A DNA stretch of 64,000 nt from Opitutaceae bacterium. GTDB taxonomy: Bacteria > Verrucomicrobiota > Verrucomicrobiia > Opitutales > Opitutaceae. A model generated the notes under the pieces. It did no database searches. It worked only from the letters and a program-made list of their open reading frames with translations, and was not told the origin of the DNA. The stretch is taken from the NCBI GenBank assembly GCA_003151515.1, contig PLXS01000041.1, positions 1-64,000 on the forward strand, read 5' to 3'. Both the position numbers and the translations under genes were made by a program. Shown here piece by piece: positions 8,671 through 19,674 of this stretch (within the stretch, counting starts at the first letter, position 1; each line of letters starts with the position of its first letter).

Positions 8671-9237
8671 ATGGGAAGGATCATCACCGAGGCCGAGCTG
8701 CGCTCGCCGGACACGGTCGGCCTGGCGCGCTGGCTGGTCGGCAAGGCGCTCGTTCGCACGCGCCGGGGAGGCTCCACGGTTCATGTGATCACGGAGGTGG
8801 AGGCGTACGACTCCGAGCGCGACCTCGCCTGCCACGCGAGCCGCGGGCGCACGCCAAGGACGCAGACCCTCTACGCCGCGGGCGGCGTCTGGTACGTGTA
8901 CCTGGTGTACGGCATGCACCACATGCTCAACATCGTGACGGGCCCCCAGGATTACCCCGCCGCCGTGCTCATCCGCGGCGCCGGGTCGGTCACCGGGCCG
9001 GGCAGGCTCACCCGGGCCCTCTCGATAGGCCGCAGCCTGAACGGCGCCCACGCCAGCCCGGCAAGCGGCCTGCATCTCGAGGACGTAGGCTTGAAGGTGG
9101 GCGCCGCCGACATCGTCGCGACTGCGAGGATCGGGGTCGATTACGCCGGGCCGCTCTGGGCCCGCAAGCCGTGGCGCTTCGTCCTCTCCGGGCCCGGGCG
9201 CGGGGAGGGCGGCAGCGGCCGCCCGGCTCCACAATAA
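8671..9237 (+). CDS. mpg: Alkyladenine DNA glycosylase (3-methyladenine glycosylase, AAG/MPG family)
   Basis: This 188-residue protein is counted from ATG 8671 (MGRIITEAEL). Longer in-frame starts exist but add a non-conserved GC-coded leader. The residue 41-46 block TEVEAY contains the catalytic Glu region of AAG. It is followed by CHASRGRTPR, the YVYLVYGMHHMLNIV block that forms the base-binding pocket, and the RGAG and GPGRLTRAL segments. Order and length match bacterial AAG enzymes of about 190-200 residues. It cleaves alkylated purines such as 3-methyladenine and hypoxanthine from DNA, which starts base excision repair. An O6-alkylguanine methyltransferase gene lies 10 kb downstream, so alkylation repair is represented twice in this window. 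Confidence 0.92.
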   Translation: MGRIITEAELRSPDTVGLARWLVGKALVRTRRGGSTVHVITEVEAYDSERDLACHASRGRTPRTQTLYAAGGVWYVYLVYGMHHMLNIVTGPQDYPAAVLIRGAGSVTGPGRLTRALSIGRSLNGAHASPASGLHLEDVGLKVGAADIVATARIGVDYAGPLWARKPWRFVLSGPGRGEGGSGRPAPQ

Positions 9238-9403
9238 ATGCGCATTCTTCGTCAAGTGGCGCGCAGCGCCGCCGGCGCCCCTTCGCTAAACTCTTGCAGA
9301 TGCTATTCCCAACAAAGACTGCCGGTCTCCAATGCGGGCGAGGAACAAGGCCATTGCGCGCGGGCCGGGAGTGGGCATATTGGGGGATCGGCGATCCGAC
9401 GAC

Positions 9404-10807
9404 ATGGTCCTCCTGAGAAAATCCCCGTCCGGCGCGTCGGCCCCCCTCGACCTTAACTTGATCCGCAAGTACTCGGTCGCGGGCCCGCGCTACACGTCGT
9501 ACCCCCCGGCCACGCGCTTCAGGGCCGACATCCCCGCGGAGCGCTACGACTCGGCCATAGCGGACGACAACAGGGCCGGCTCCGGGCCGCTTTCGCTGTA
9601 TTTCCACCTGCCCTTCTGCGAGTCGCTCTGCTGGTACTGCGGCTGCAACACGGTGATCACGAGGCGCACGGGCGCCGCGAAGGAGTACCTGGTGGACCTC
9701 GCCCGCGAGGTCGCCATGGTCGCGTCGCGCCTCGACCCGAGGCGGCCGGTCACGCAGGTGCACCTCGGCGGCGGCACGCCGACCTTCTTCCCCCCTGAGG
9801 ACCTCGCCGAGCTCGGGCTTCTGATCAACAGGCACTTCAAGATCGCCGACGATTGCGAGTTCAGCGTCGAGGTGGACCCCAGGCGCCTGACGAGGGATCA
9901 CGTCGAGGCCCTGCGGGTGATTGGAGCCAACCGGGCGTCGGTGGGCATCCAGGACACCGACCCCAGGGTCCAGATCGCCGTCCACAGGTGGCAGCCCTTC
10001 CGGCTGAACCGCCAGAGCGTCGACTGGCTGCGCGAGGCCGGGTTCGAGTCGGTGAACGTGGACCTCATCTACGGGCTGCCGCTGCAGACCGTGGCCTCGT
10101 TCGCGAGGACGATAGACGAGGTCTTCCAGCTGGGCCCGGACCGGCTCTCCATTTTCAGCTACGCCCACGTGCCCTGGATTAGGCCGGCCCAGAGAATCTT
10201 CGACAGCCGCTGCGAGCTTCCGGCCCCGGAGGAGAAGCTCGCGATGTTCGCCCTGGCGCACGAGAAGCTGACCGAGGACGGCTACGTGGACATAGGGCTG
10301 GACCACTTCGCGAGGCCCGACGACGAGCTGGCGCTCGCGCGCGCGAGCGGGAAGCTGCAGCGCAACTTCCAGGGATACAGCACCTCCGCGGGTGCGTCTC
10401 TCTACGGCTTCGGCATCTCGGCGATATCCTCGACACGGGACAGCTACCGCCAGAATATCAAGGAGCTCGACGACTGGCGCGCGGCGATCGCCGCGGGCCG
10501 GCTGCCCACGGAGCGCGGGCTGATCCTCGACGAGGAGGACCGCCGCCGCCGCGCCCTGGTAATGGGCATCATGTGCGAGCGCCAGATAAACTACGCCAGG
10601 CTTTCCGGGGAGCTGGGGGTCGACGTTGCGCAGAGGTACTCCCGCGAGATCGCCGGCCTCGGCGACCTGGAGGCCGACGGCCTTCTCATGCGGACGTCCG
10701 AGGGGATCGACGTCCTGCCGGCGGGAGCGCCGCTCCTCAGGGTGATCGCGATGCGTTTTGACGCGACGCTCGCAACGGGCGAGGGGCATCACTCCAAGAC
10801 CATCTAG
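9404..10807 (+). CDS. hemN: Oxygen-independent coproporphyrinogen III dehydrogenase
   Basis: This 467-residue radical SAM enzyme starts at ATG 9404; an upstream in-frame start adds a leader without conservation. The cluster motif is Cys72-x3-Cys76-x2-Cys79 with the extra Cys81 seen in HemN proper (CESLCWYCGC). It is preceded by GPRYTSYPPA, which is typical of true HemN rather than the HemW paralogue. HLGGGTPTF supplies the SAM-binding glycines. The C-terminal HemN domain is present. The enzyme decarboxylates coproporphyrinogen III to protoporphyrinogen IX without O2 in the cytoplasm. It lies directly upstream of the cbb3 oxidase cluster on the same strand, which fits haem supply under low oxygen. 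I saw no FNR-type box (TTGAT-N4-ATCAA) in the upstream gap. Confidence 0.95.
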   Translation: MVLLRKSPSGASAPLDLNLIRKYSVAGPRYTSYPPATRFRADIPAERYDSAIADDNRAGSGPLSLYFHLPFCESLCWYCGCNTVITRRTGAAKEYLVDLAREVAMVASRLDPRRPVTQVHLGGGTPTFFPPEDLAELGLLINRHFKIADDCEFSVEVDPRRLTRDHVEALRVIGANRASVGIQDTDPRVQIAVHRWQPFRLNRQSVDWLREAGFESVNVDLIYGLPLQTVASFARTIDEVFQLGPDRLSIFSYAHVPWIRPAQRIFDSRCELPAPEEKLAMFALAHEKLTEDGYVDIGLDHFARPDDELALARASGKLQRNFQGYSTSAGASLYGFGISAISSTRDSYRQNIKELDDWRAAIAAGRLPTERGLILDEEDRRRRALVMGIMCERQINYARLSGELGVDVAQRYSREIAGLGDLEADGLLMRTSEGIDVLPAGAPLLRVIAMRFDATLATGEGHHSKTI

Positions 10808-10932
10808 GGCGGCTGGGGGCAAGGGGTTACGCGCCGCGACGGGGGAGCGCCGCGCGCGGCCCACGCAATTAATGCGCAAAGGCCGCCAAAAGGCGCGGAG
10901 CGAGGCGGGGCCCCGCTCCGATAGAATCGCTC

Positions 10933-11127
10933 ATGGCCGTTATACCGCTCACACTAACCATCAGCCTGGCGCTGGTGCTCACGTTTGTCGTATTTTTCCT
11001 GAGGGAGCATGAGCGCGGGCGCCGCGCCGGGGCGGAGCACGACTCGCTGCTTCCGCTGGCCGAGGAGTCAAGCCGGACAGTCGCGGCTGACGAGGGTGCG
11101 GGCGACGCGGCGATGCCGCGCAGCTGA
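10933..11127 (+). CDS. Small membrane protein, CcoS-like oxidase assembly factor
   Basis: This 64-residue protein has one N-terminal hydrophobic helix (residues 3-23) ending in a charged REHERGRR stretch, then a short acidic soluble tail. Size, topology and position immediately upstream of ccoNO fit CcoS, a small protein needed for cofactor insertion into cbb3 oxidase. No sequence motif is strong enough to prove the family. It ends 20 bases before ccoNO and is probably co-transcribed. A 12-base GC palindrome (10905-10916) lies just upstream of its start. Confidence 0.55.
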   Translation: MAVIPLTLTISLALVLTFVVFFLREHERGRRAGAEHDSLLPLAEESSRTVAADEGAGDAAMPRS

Positions 11128-11147
11128 AGCAGCCCCGACCCCAGGCC

Positions 11148-13475
<2,328 letters not shown>

Positions 13476-13491
13476 CCCGCAAGGAGCGCCC

Positions 13492-13695
13492 ATGTTCCAA
13501 CGCCTGATACTCGAAGACTCGTCGGTTCTCTACACGATCGCCGCCTTCATTGTGGCGTCCTCAATCTTCATCGGGTTCGCCTGGCGCGCCTTGCTGATGA
13601 GCCGCTCCCAGCTGGAGCACCTCTCCAAGCTTCCCTTCGAAACCGCAACCCCAGCCAGCAAGCATGAGCGCCGATCCGAATCATCCCCAGAGTGA
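13492..13695 (+). CDS. ccoQ: CcoQ-like small cbb3 oxidase subunit
   Basis: This 67-residue protein has one transmembrane helix (about residues 12-33) and a polar C-terminal tail. It lies between ccoNO and ccoP, where ccoQ is normally found, and ccoP begins inside its last 32 bases. CcoQ stabilises the assembled oxidase. The assignment depends on position, length and topology more than on conserved residues. An AAGGAG ribosome binding site stands 6 to 7 bases before the ATG. Confidence 0.7.
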   Translation: MFQRLILEDSSVLYTIAAFIVASSIFIGFAWRALLMSRSQLEHLSKLPFETATPASKHERRSESSPE

Positions 13696-14260
13696 ACCGG
13701 AGTTTCGTCCCCATACCTACGACGGCATTCGGGAATTCAACAAGCGCCTGCCGAACTGGTGGCTGTTCACCCTCTACGGGGCCATCGTCTTCTGGATAGC
13801 GTACTGGAGCTACTACGAGTGGTTCAGGGTCGAGCCGGAGGGCCCCGCCGGAATCCAGCTTGCGATGACGCGCATCGAGGCGGCGAAGCTGGCGGCAACC
13901 GCGGCGGCGAACCTGAACGACAAGAGCCTCTGGGAGATGAGCCGCAACCCGGTCATCGTCGAGGAGGGTAGCAAGACGTTCCAGTCGAACTGCATACCGT
14001 GCCACCTGGCGAGCTTGAGGGGCAAGCACGAGAGCCCGGCGGCCATCGGGCCCGACCTCACGGACCAGTACTGGATCCACGGTGGCAACCCGCTCGACCT
14101 CTATCGGACGGTCACCGAGGGCGTCCCGATCAAGGGCATGCCCACGTGGGGCCCCGTGCTTGGCGCAAGGCGAATTAGCGAGGCGGTGGCCTTTGTGCTA
14201 AGCTACCACAAGGAAGGTGAGCCGATGCTCGTGGACCCGTCGGTTCTTCCCGCAAAGTAA
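13664..14260 (+). CDS. ccoP: cbb3 oxidase subunit III, mono-haem CcoP
   Basis: This 198-residue protein begins with a CcoP N-terminal region: YDGIREFNKRLPNWW then one membrane helix (about 32-52). The periplasmic part holds one c-type haem site, Cys110-x2-Cys113-His114 (CIPCH), and a downstream Met in KGMPTWG as likely sixth ligand. Classical CcoP is about 300 residues with two haem c domains, so this is a single-haem version. Electrons would pass from a soluble donor through this haem and the CcoO haem to the active site. The frame overlaps ccoQ by 32 bases and ccoG follows 3 bases later, which indicates tight operon coupling. Confidence 0.92.
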   Translation: MSADPNHPQSEPEFRPHTYDGIREFNKRLPNWWLFTLYGAIVFWIAYWSYYEWFRVEPEGPAGIQLAMTRIEAAKLAATAAANLNDKSLWEMSRNPVIVEEGSKTFQSNCIPCHLASLRGKHESPAAIGPDLTDQYWIHGGNPLDLYRTVTEGVPIKGMPTWGPVLGARRISEAVAFVLSYHKEGEPMLVDPSVLPAK

Positions 14261-14263
14261 CGG

Positions 14264-15706
14264 ATGCAGCACACCTCGCCCTACAAGCCGCAACGCGACA
14301 CTGTCACCACCATCCGAGATGACGGCTCGCGCCGGTTCCTTTACCCGGCCGACGCCCCTGGCAGGTTCGACGCGGGCCGGCGACTGACGGCCCTGGTCCT
14401 CATAGCGATCTATGTCCTGCTCCCGTGGATCAAGGTGGGCGGCTACCCGGCCGTGTTCCTGGACGTCGCGAACAGGCGCTTCCACCTCTTCGGCCTCACC
14501 CTGGCCGCGCAGGACGCCTGGCTCCTCTTCTTCCTGATCAGCGGGCTTGGCTTCGGCCTGTTCTTCGTCACGGCGCTCTTCGGGCGGGTCTGGTGCGGCT
14601 GGGCGTGCCCCCATACCGTGTTCCTCGACCACGTCTACAGGCGCGTCGAGCGCTGGATCGAGGGCGACGCCGTCAGGCGGCGCGCGCTGGCCGAGGCTCC
14701 GATGAGCGCGGGCAAGTTCGCGCGCCGCGGTGCCAAGCACGCGCTCTACTTCCTGCTCTCGGCCGCGATCGCGCACATGTTCCTCTCGTACTTCGTCTCG
14801 ATGCCGGCCGTCTGGGGCATGATGAGGGGCGCGCCCACGAGCAACTGGGGCACGTTCGTCTTCATCGCTGTCGCGACCGGCATCGTCTACTTCAACTTCG
14901 CGTGGTTCCGCGAGCAGCTCTGCATCGTCATCTGCCCCTACGGCCGTCTGCAGTCGGCGCTGACCGACGACAACACCCTCGTCATCGGCTATGACTGGGC
15001 ACGCGGCGAGCCCCGGGGCAAGCCCGACGCCGAGGGGGTGGGCGACTGCGTCGCGTGCGACCGGTGCGTCAACGTGTGTCCGACGGGGATCGACATACGC
15101 CATGGGCTGCAGATGGAGTGCGTCGGATGCGCGGCGTGCATCGACGCGTGCGACGACGTGATGCAGAGGCTCGGGCGCAGGAAGGGGCTCATAAGGTACG
15201 ATTCCCTTGCGGGCCTCGCCGGCCGCGCCACGAGGTGGATACGGCCGAGGACGATCGTCTACGGCATCCTGCTGGCCATCGGCGCCATGGTGGCCGGCTG
15301 GAACATCGCGGGGATCAGGCCCGCGGTCATCGGCGTGACGAGGCTTGTCGGCGCGCCCTACTACGTCGACGGGGACAGCATCCGAAACCAGTTCTTCGTC
15401 AGGCTCGTCAACAAGCGCTCGGCGCCCGTCGCCCTCACCGTCGCGGTGCGCGACCTGCCGGAGGGCGCAAGCGTGCGCGGCGCCGAGGCCCCTGTCTCCA
15501 TCGGTCCGCTGGGCGAGGAAATCCGGCCGCTGATCGTCATCGAGCCGCGCAGCCGCTACTCGTCGCCTTTCACCTTCAGGGTCGAGGCGAGTGACGCCGC
15601 CGGGTCCTTCAGGATATCGCGATCGATGGAGTTCCTCGGCCCCGAGCCCGGAACGGGCCCCGGCCAGACGGGCAATCCGCATGGACCGGGCACGGGAAAC
15701 CCCTGA
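14264..15706 (+). CDS. ccoG: CcoG/RdxA/FixG-type ferredoxin-like oxidase accessory protein
   Basis: This 480-residue polytopic protein has membrane helices near residues 45-62, 80-105, 160-180, 195-215 and 325-345. Motif VWCGWACPHTVFLDHVYRR matches NapH/CcoG proteins. Two 4Fe-4S sites follow near residues 262-297 (CVACDRCVNVCP and CVGCAACIDACD). The C-terminal domain after about residue 350 is a periplasmic Ig-like fold typical of CcoG. In studied organisms CcoG reduces Cu(II) to Cu(I) for delivery to cbb3 oxidase. It lies between ccoP and the copper transport genes, in keeping with that role. Confidence 0.95.
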   Translation: MQHTSPYKPQRDTVTTIRDDGSRRFLYPADAPGRFDAGRRLTALVLIAIYVLLPWIKVGGYPAVFLDVANRRFHLFGLTLAAQDAWLLFFLISGLGFGLFFVTALFGRVWCGWACPHTVFLDHVYRRVERWIEGDAVRRRALAEAPMSAGKFARRGAKHALYFLLSAAIAHMFLSYFVSMPAVWGMMRGAPTSNWGTFVFIAVATGIVYFNFAWFREQLCIVICPYGRLQSALTDDNTLVIGYDWARGEPRGKPDAEGVGDCVACDRCVNVCPTGIDIRHGLQMECVGCAACIDACDDVMQRLGRRKGLIRYDSLAGLAGRATRWIRPRTIVYGILLAIGAMVAGWNIAGIRPAVIGVTRLVGAPYYVDGDSIRNQFFVRLVNKRSAPVALTVAVRDLPEGASVRGAEAPVSIGPLGEEIRPLIVIEPRSRYSSPFTFRVEASDAAGSFRISRSMEFLGPEPGTGPGQTGNPHGPGTGNP

Positions 15707-15842
15707 GGCCGCGGGGAGGCGCGCCGGCTGGTGGTTTGCCGCCGCCGCGCTCCTTTACCTCCTGGCCTGGGCCGCCTGGTTCACCATAGCGGCGCGCCAT
15801 CCCGTGGCCGAGGTGCCTCTTGCCAGGGCGCCGGGCCGCTGA
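15681..15842 (+). CDS. Small single-pass membrane protein in the cco cluster
   Basis: The frame from ATG 15681 codes 53 residues: a charged N-terminus, one helix (about residues 18-38, rich in Ala, Leu and Trp) and a short tail. It overlaps the end of ccoG by 26 bases and ends 5 bases before the SafE-like gene. This is the place of ccoH/fixH in classical clusters, but FixH is about 150 residues with a periplasmic domain that is missing here. It may be a reduced stand-in or a new small subunit. The evidence is position and topology only. Confidence 0.45.
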   Translation: MDRARETPEAAGRRAGWWFAAAALLYLLAWAAWFTIAARHPVAEVPLARAPGR

Positions 15843-15847
15843 AAGCC

Positions 15848-16546
15848 ATGGAACTAGCAAGCGTCAGCTCTCCCGAGGCCGCCTTCGTGGCCGGGTTGGT
15901 GACCAGCCTTCACTGTATTGGGATGTGCGGGCCGCTCGCGTGCTCGGTTGTTCCCGTGAGGAGGGAGCAGGGAGACGCGGCGGCCGCCGCGACAGCCTAC
16001 CACGTGAGCCGCCTGGGCTCCTACCTCGTCTTGGGCGCCGTCGCAGGTGGCCTCGGGCGGATGCCGCTCGCGTGGGTGTCGGCGTCCGTCTTCAGGTGGC
16101 TTCCCTGGCTCGGCGTCGTCTTTTTCGTGGGTCTGGCCCTGAGGTGGGACCGCTACTGGCCGAGGATCCCGCTCCTCGGCCGGGCGTTCCTTGGCGTGGC
16201 GCAGCGCTTCCGCGGGCGCCCCCCGGCCGTGTCGGCGGCCGCGCTGGGCCTGGCGACGCCGCTTCTTCCCTGCGGGCCGCTCTACTTCCTCATCGGCCTT
16301 GCTCTCCTTTCGGGTTCCGCGGCGCGCGGCGCCGAATTCATGCTCGCGTTCGGGCTGGGAACCGTGCCGCTCCTGTGGGTCGCCCAGACGCAGCTCGGGC
16401 GCAGCCAGCGATGGATGTCGCCCGCATGGAGCGAGCGCATCCGCGTCGGCCTCGCCCTTGGCGCGGCGTTCGTGGTCGCTTGGCGCCTGCGCGCCACCCT
16501 GGGCCTCGGCGGGCCCGACCTCTCGTCGATGATATGCTGCTTCTAG
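15848..16546 (+). CDS. SafE/DsbD-like six-helix membrane protein (urease accessory UreH-type domain)
   Basis: This 232-residue protein starts at ATG 15848. It has about six hydrophobic segments and the signature SLHCIGMCGPLA near residues 21-32, followed by a second half-repeat with ATPLLPCGPLYF. Cys-Gly-Pro occurs in both halves, as in the DsbD_2/SafE family. Members next to ccoI are often labelled sulfite exporter TauE/SafE or CcoS-linked proteins and are linked to copper or thiol handling during cbb3 biogenesis. The stop lies 13 bases inside ccoI, so the genes are coupled. The transported species is not known from the sequence. Confidence 0.85.
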   Translation: MELASVSSPEAAFVAGLVTSLHCIGMCGPLACSVVPVRREQGDAAAAATAYHVSRLGSYLVLGAVAGGLGRMPLAWVSASVFRWLPWLGVVFFVGLALRWDRYWPRIPLLGRAFLGVAQRFRGRPPAVSAAALGLATPLLPCGPLYFLIGLALLSGSAARGAEFMLAFGLGTVPLLWVAQTQLGRSQRWMSPAWSERIRVGLALGAAFVVAWRLRATLGLGGPDLSSMICCF

Positions 16547-18936
16547 ACCAGTCGCAGAAGGCGCAGGGCAGGCGGCCCGCGGCCTGCCGGCACTGCGGCG
16601 CGCCGCTCTCGGACCCGCGCCTCGAGCAGACCGGCTTCTGCTGCAGCGGATGCGCGTACGTCTATCGGCTCGTCCACGAGCACGGCCTGGACGCCTATTA
16701 CAGGATCAAGGACCCGGTCACCGCGCCGGCCGACGCCGCCGTGTTCCAGCCCAGGGACTATGCGTGGCTCGCCGAGGCCCAGGGGCGCGCCGAGGCCGCG
16801 GCCGGCGCCCGCCCGCCCGAGCTCGTTGTCGACGTCCAGGGCGTCTCCTGTGCGGGCTGCGTTTGGCTGATCGAGAGGGTCTTCCAGCAGGAGGAGGGGG
16901 CCCGCGACATCGTCGTCAACGCGCAGCTTGGCTCGGTGCGCCTGCGCTGGTTCCCGGGAGCGTTCGACGCGGCCCGGTGGGCCCGCCTCGTGCAGTCGTT
17001 TGGCTACCTGCTCGGCCCGGCCGGCGAGAAGCCCGCCGTCCTGGAGAGCACGGCGCTCGTCAAGCGCATCGGCCTTTGCGCGGCCTTCGCCCTGAACGTC
17101 ATGCTGTTCGCGCTCCCGGCGTACTTCGGCATGCGCCCGGACTTCGAGTACGCGGGCCTTTTCCGCTTGCTCTCGCTCGTCTTCGCGACCCTGAGCGTCC
17201 TGGTCGGGGGGACGTACTTCATCGGCCGGGGCGCCGCGGCGCTGCGCACCGGCGTGATGCACATCGACCTGCCAATAGCCATGGGGATCGTGGGCGCGTA
17301 CGCGGCGTCCGTGTTCGGGTGGCTCGCCGCGGACAGCCGATTCTTCTACCCGGACTTTGTCGCTACCTTCATCCTGCTCATGCTCGTCGGGCGCTGGGCG
17401 CAGGTGATAACGGTCGAGCGCAACCGGCGCCGGCTGCTTCAGCAGCAGCCGGTTCCCCCTCGGGTCAGGATCGCTGGGGGAGGCGGGGTGCCGAGGGAGG
17501 GCATCGAGGCCGGGCAGGTGATGCTCATCGGGCCGGGCGAGACGGTCCCCGTCGACGCCACGGTCGAGGCCGGGGCGGCGGCATTCTCGCTGGCCTCGAT
17601 AAGCGGAGAGGCCGAGCCCCGCGTGTTCGGGGCCGGCCAGCGCGTCCCCGCCGGCGCGGTGAACCTCGACCGCTCGGAGACGACGTTGCGGGCATCGCAG
17701 CCCTGGGGCCGCTCGCTCCTCGCGCAGCTGATGGCGCCCGCCGAGCGGCGGGGCCACCGCCAGGTACTCCTGGAGCGGGTCGTGCGGGGCTACGTCATCG
17801 GGATTGTCGCCGCGTCGGCGCTCGCCGCGGCCGGCTGGTGGCTTGTGGGGCATGACGCGCATCGCGCCGCCGAGACGGCGATAGCGGTGCTTGTCGTGTC
17901 CTGCCCGTGCGCGATCGGCCTGGCGCTGCCTTTGGCGGACGAGATCGCAGCGGCAACGCTCAGGCGCAGGGGGGTCTTCGTGCGCGAGAATGACCTGTGG
18001 TCGAAGCTGCGGCGGGTGAGGAAGGTGGTGTTTGACAAGACCGGCACGCTCACCCTTGAGAGCCCGGTGCTGCTCAACCCGGAGGCTCTGGAGTCGCTAT
18101 CCGCCCCCGAAAGGCAGGCTCTCCTGGGCCTCGTGCAGTCAAACCTGCACCCGATTGGAAGGTGCCTCCACGAGGGGCTCCTTGTCGGCGGATGCGGCTT
18201 CGTGCCCGAGGGCCTCGTCGAGGAGGAGGTCGGCGGCGGCGTCTGGATGGGGCCGTGGAGCCTCGGGCGAGCCGGGTGGCGCGACTCGGGCCCGCAGGGG
18301 CCCTTCACGGTGTTCGCCCGGGACGGCGAGCCCGTCGCGAGCTTCCGGTTCGCCGACGCGGTGCGGCCGGGAGCGGCCGCCGAGGTGGCGGACCTTCGCA
18401 GGCGGGGGCTAAGCGTGTACATCCTGAGCGGCGACAGCCGGGAGAAGGTCGAGGCCCTGGCGGGCGAACTCGGCCTGCCCCTGACCCACGCGCTGGGCGA
18501 GATGGCCCCCGGCGAAAAGGCGGGCTGGATCGAGCGGCACGCGGCCGACGACGCCCTGATGCTTGGCGACGGCGCCAACGACAGCCTCGCGTTCGACAGC
18601 GCCCTGTGCCGGGGAACCCCGGTCATCCACACGGGCGTGCTCGAGGGCAAGGCCGACTTCTACTACCTGCGCAGGGGGATCGGTGGGATCCGCGAGCTCC
18701 TCGACATGAGCGGAACCCACGCGCGCGTGCAGGCGTGCATCGTGGTCTTCTCCGTGGCCTACAACCTGGCTGCATGCGGGTTCGCGCTGGCGGGCCTGAT
18801 CAACCCGCTGGTGGCGGCGGTCATCATGCCCGCGAGCTCCCTCGCGTCGCTCGCCATCGTCACCTTGGGGATGAGGGCGGGGCGCGAGGCCGGGGCGGCC
18901 CGGCCGCTCGGCGCGGCCCCCGCGGCGCGGGCCTAG
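16534..18936 (+). CDS. ccoI: Copper-transporting P1B-type ATPase for cbb3 oxidase maturation (CcoI/FixI)
   Basis: This 800-residue protein is counted from ATG 16534, inside the end of the SafE-like gene. The N-terminus has a Cys-rich zinc-finger-like segment (CRHCG ... CCSGC, residues 19-40) typical of FixI/CcoI. Then comes a heavy-metal domain with Cys106-x2-Cys109 (VSCAGC). The transmembrane Cys-Pro-Cys is at residues 457-459 and the phosphorylated Asp501 lies in DKTGTLT. The hinge GDGAND is near residue 679. CcoI exports Cu(I) from the cytoplasm for insertion into the CuB site of the oxidase. It is the last gene of the cluster. Confidence 0.95.
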   Translation: MLLLDQSQKAQGRRPAACRHCGAPLSDPRLEQTGFCCSGCAYVYRLVHEHGLDAYYRIKDPVTAPADAAVFQPRDYAWLAEAQGRAEAAAGARPPELVVDVQGVSCAGCVWLIERVFQQEEGARDIVVNAQLGSVRLRWFPGAFDAARWARLVQSFGYLLGPAGEKPAVLESTALVKRIGLCAAFALNVMLFALPAYFGMRPDFEYAGLFRLLSLVFATLSVLVGGTYFIGRGAAALRTGVMHIDLPIAMGIVGAYAASVFGWLAADSRFFYPDFVATFILLMLVGRWAQVITVERNRRRLLQQQPVPPRVRIAGGGGVPREGIEAGQVMLIGPGETVPVDATVEAGAAAFSLASISGEAEPRVFGAGQRVPAGAVNLDRSETTLRASQPWGRSLLAQLMAPAERRGHRQVLLERVVRGYVIGIVAASALAAAGWWLVGHDAHRAAETAIAVLVVSCPCAIGLALPLADEIAAATLRRRGVFVRENDLWSKLRRVRKVVFDKTGTLTLESPVLLNPEALESLSAPERQALLGLVQSNLHPIGRCLHEGLLVGGCGFVPEGLVEEEVGGGVWMGPWSLGRAGWRDSGPQGPFTVFARDGEPVASFRFADAVRPGAAAEVADLRRRGLSVYILSGDSREKVEALAGELGLPLTHALGEMAPGEKAGWIERHAADDALMLGDGANDSLAFDSALCRGTPVIHTGVLEGKADFYYLRRGIGGIRELLDMSGTHARVQACIVVFSVAYNLAACGFALAGLINPLVAAVIMPASSLASLAIVTLGMRAGREAGAARPLGAAPAARA

Positions 18937-18964
18937 CGCGACGCCGGAGGCAGCCGCGTCGGGG

Positions 18965-19486
18965 CTATTCCGAAAGGAGCTCCGCCCCTTCAAGGGCGAG
19001 AAGCCGGGTCTTCGTCCTCACGCCTCCCGGCGCGGAGAAGCCCGTCATCTTGCCGCCCGAGGAGACGACCCGGTGGCACGGCACGAGTAGAGGCCAGGGG
19101 TTCGAGCCGAGGGCGGCGCCCACGGCGCGCGCGCCCTCGGGGCCCAGGCCAAGGGCCCTAGCAATGTCGCCGTAGCTCGTCGTGAAGCCGGGGCCGACCC
19201 GCTGCGTCTGCGTGTAGACGGCGCGCTGGAACTCGCTCGCGCGGCCCCACTCAAGCCGGACGTCGGAGAAGTCCTGGGGGGTGCCTTCCAGGTGCAGCCG
19301 CACCCGCGCGACGACCCGCTGGACCCACTCGGGGGCAGCGTCGCTGCGCAGGGAGGCGCCCCCGGCCGCCAGGCGACCCTCCGTCCGCGCCTCCGTGTCC
19401 TCGGGCAGCTGCAAGCCCGAGATCCCGTTTTCGCCCCAGGAAATCCCGCAGATGCCGAACGCGGTTGGGAAGAGCATGTGATTCAT
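18965..19486 (-). CDS. ogt: Methylated-DNA--protein-cysteine S-methyltransferase
   Basis: This 173-residue protein is taken from ATG 19486 (MNHMLFPTAFG); the longer frame upstream has no conservation. The C-terminal domain carries the acceptor motif VPCHRVV with Cys137. It also has the helix-turn-helix region SYGDIARALG and GSNPWPLLVPC, which form the DNA-binding and active-site part of MGMT. The N-terminal 85 residues are the variable ribonuclease-H-like domain. The enzyme removes O6-alkyl groups from guanine by irreversible transfer to its own Cys. It is convergent with ccoI, with a 28-base gap. Confidence 0.95.
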   Translation of the reverse strand: MNHMLFPTAFGICGISWGENGISGLQLPEDTEARTEGRLAAGGASLRSDAAPEWVQRVVARVRLHLEGTPQDFSDVRLEWGRASEFQRAVYTQTQRVGPGFTTSYGDIARALGLGPEGARAVGAALGSNPWPLLVPCHRVVSSGGKMTGFSAPGGVRTKTRLLALEGAELLSE

Positions 19487-19674
19487 GGCCGGCGCGATCA
19501 CCCAAGCCGAGGCGGGCGCCTTTGTCAAAAGGGAGAGGACCCTGCGGTGCCCCGTCCGGGCGTGCGGGCCCCGCACTGGCCGGTTGCGTCGGCCCCGCCC
19601 TGCGGCTTGGATCTGCGAAAGCGAATGACCCACGCGACAGTCCAGCGAATCAGCCCGGTGCGCGGCGCACGGCC

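Noticed and set aside
10905-10916. GCGGGGCCCCGC palindrome before the cco cluster as regulator site
   Set aside because: Composed only of G and C, such a palindrome is likely by chance in this DNA. It does not resemble an FNR site.
15820-16533. N-terminal extension of ccoI
   Set aside because: The region is the SafE-like gene in another frame. CcoI homology starts at 16534 with the Cys-rich segment.
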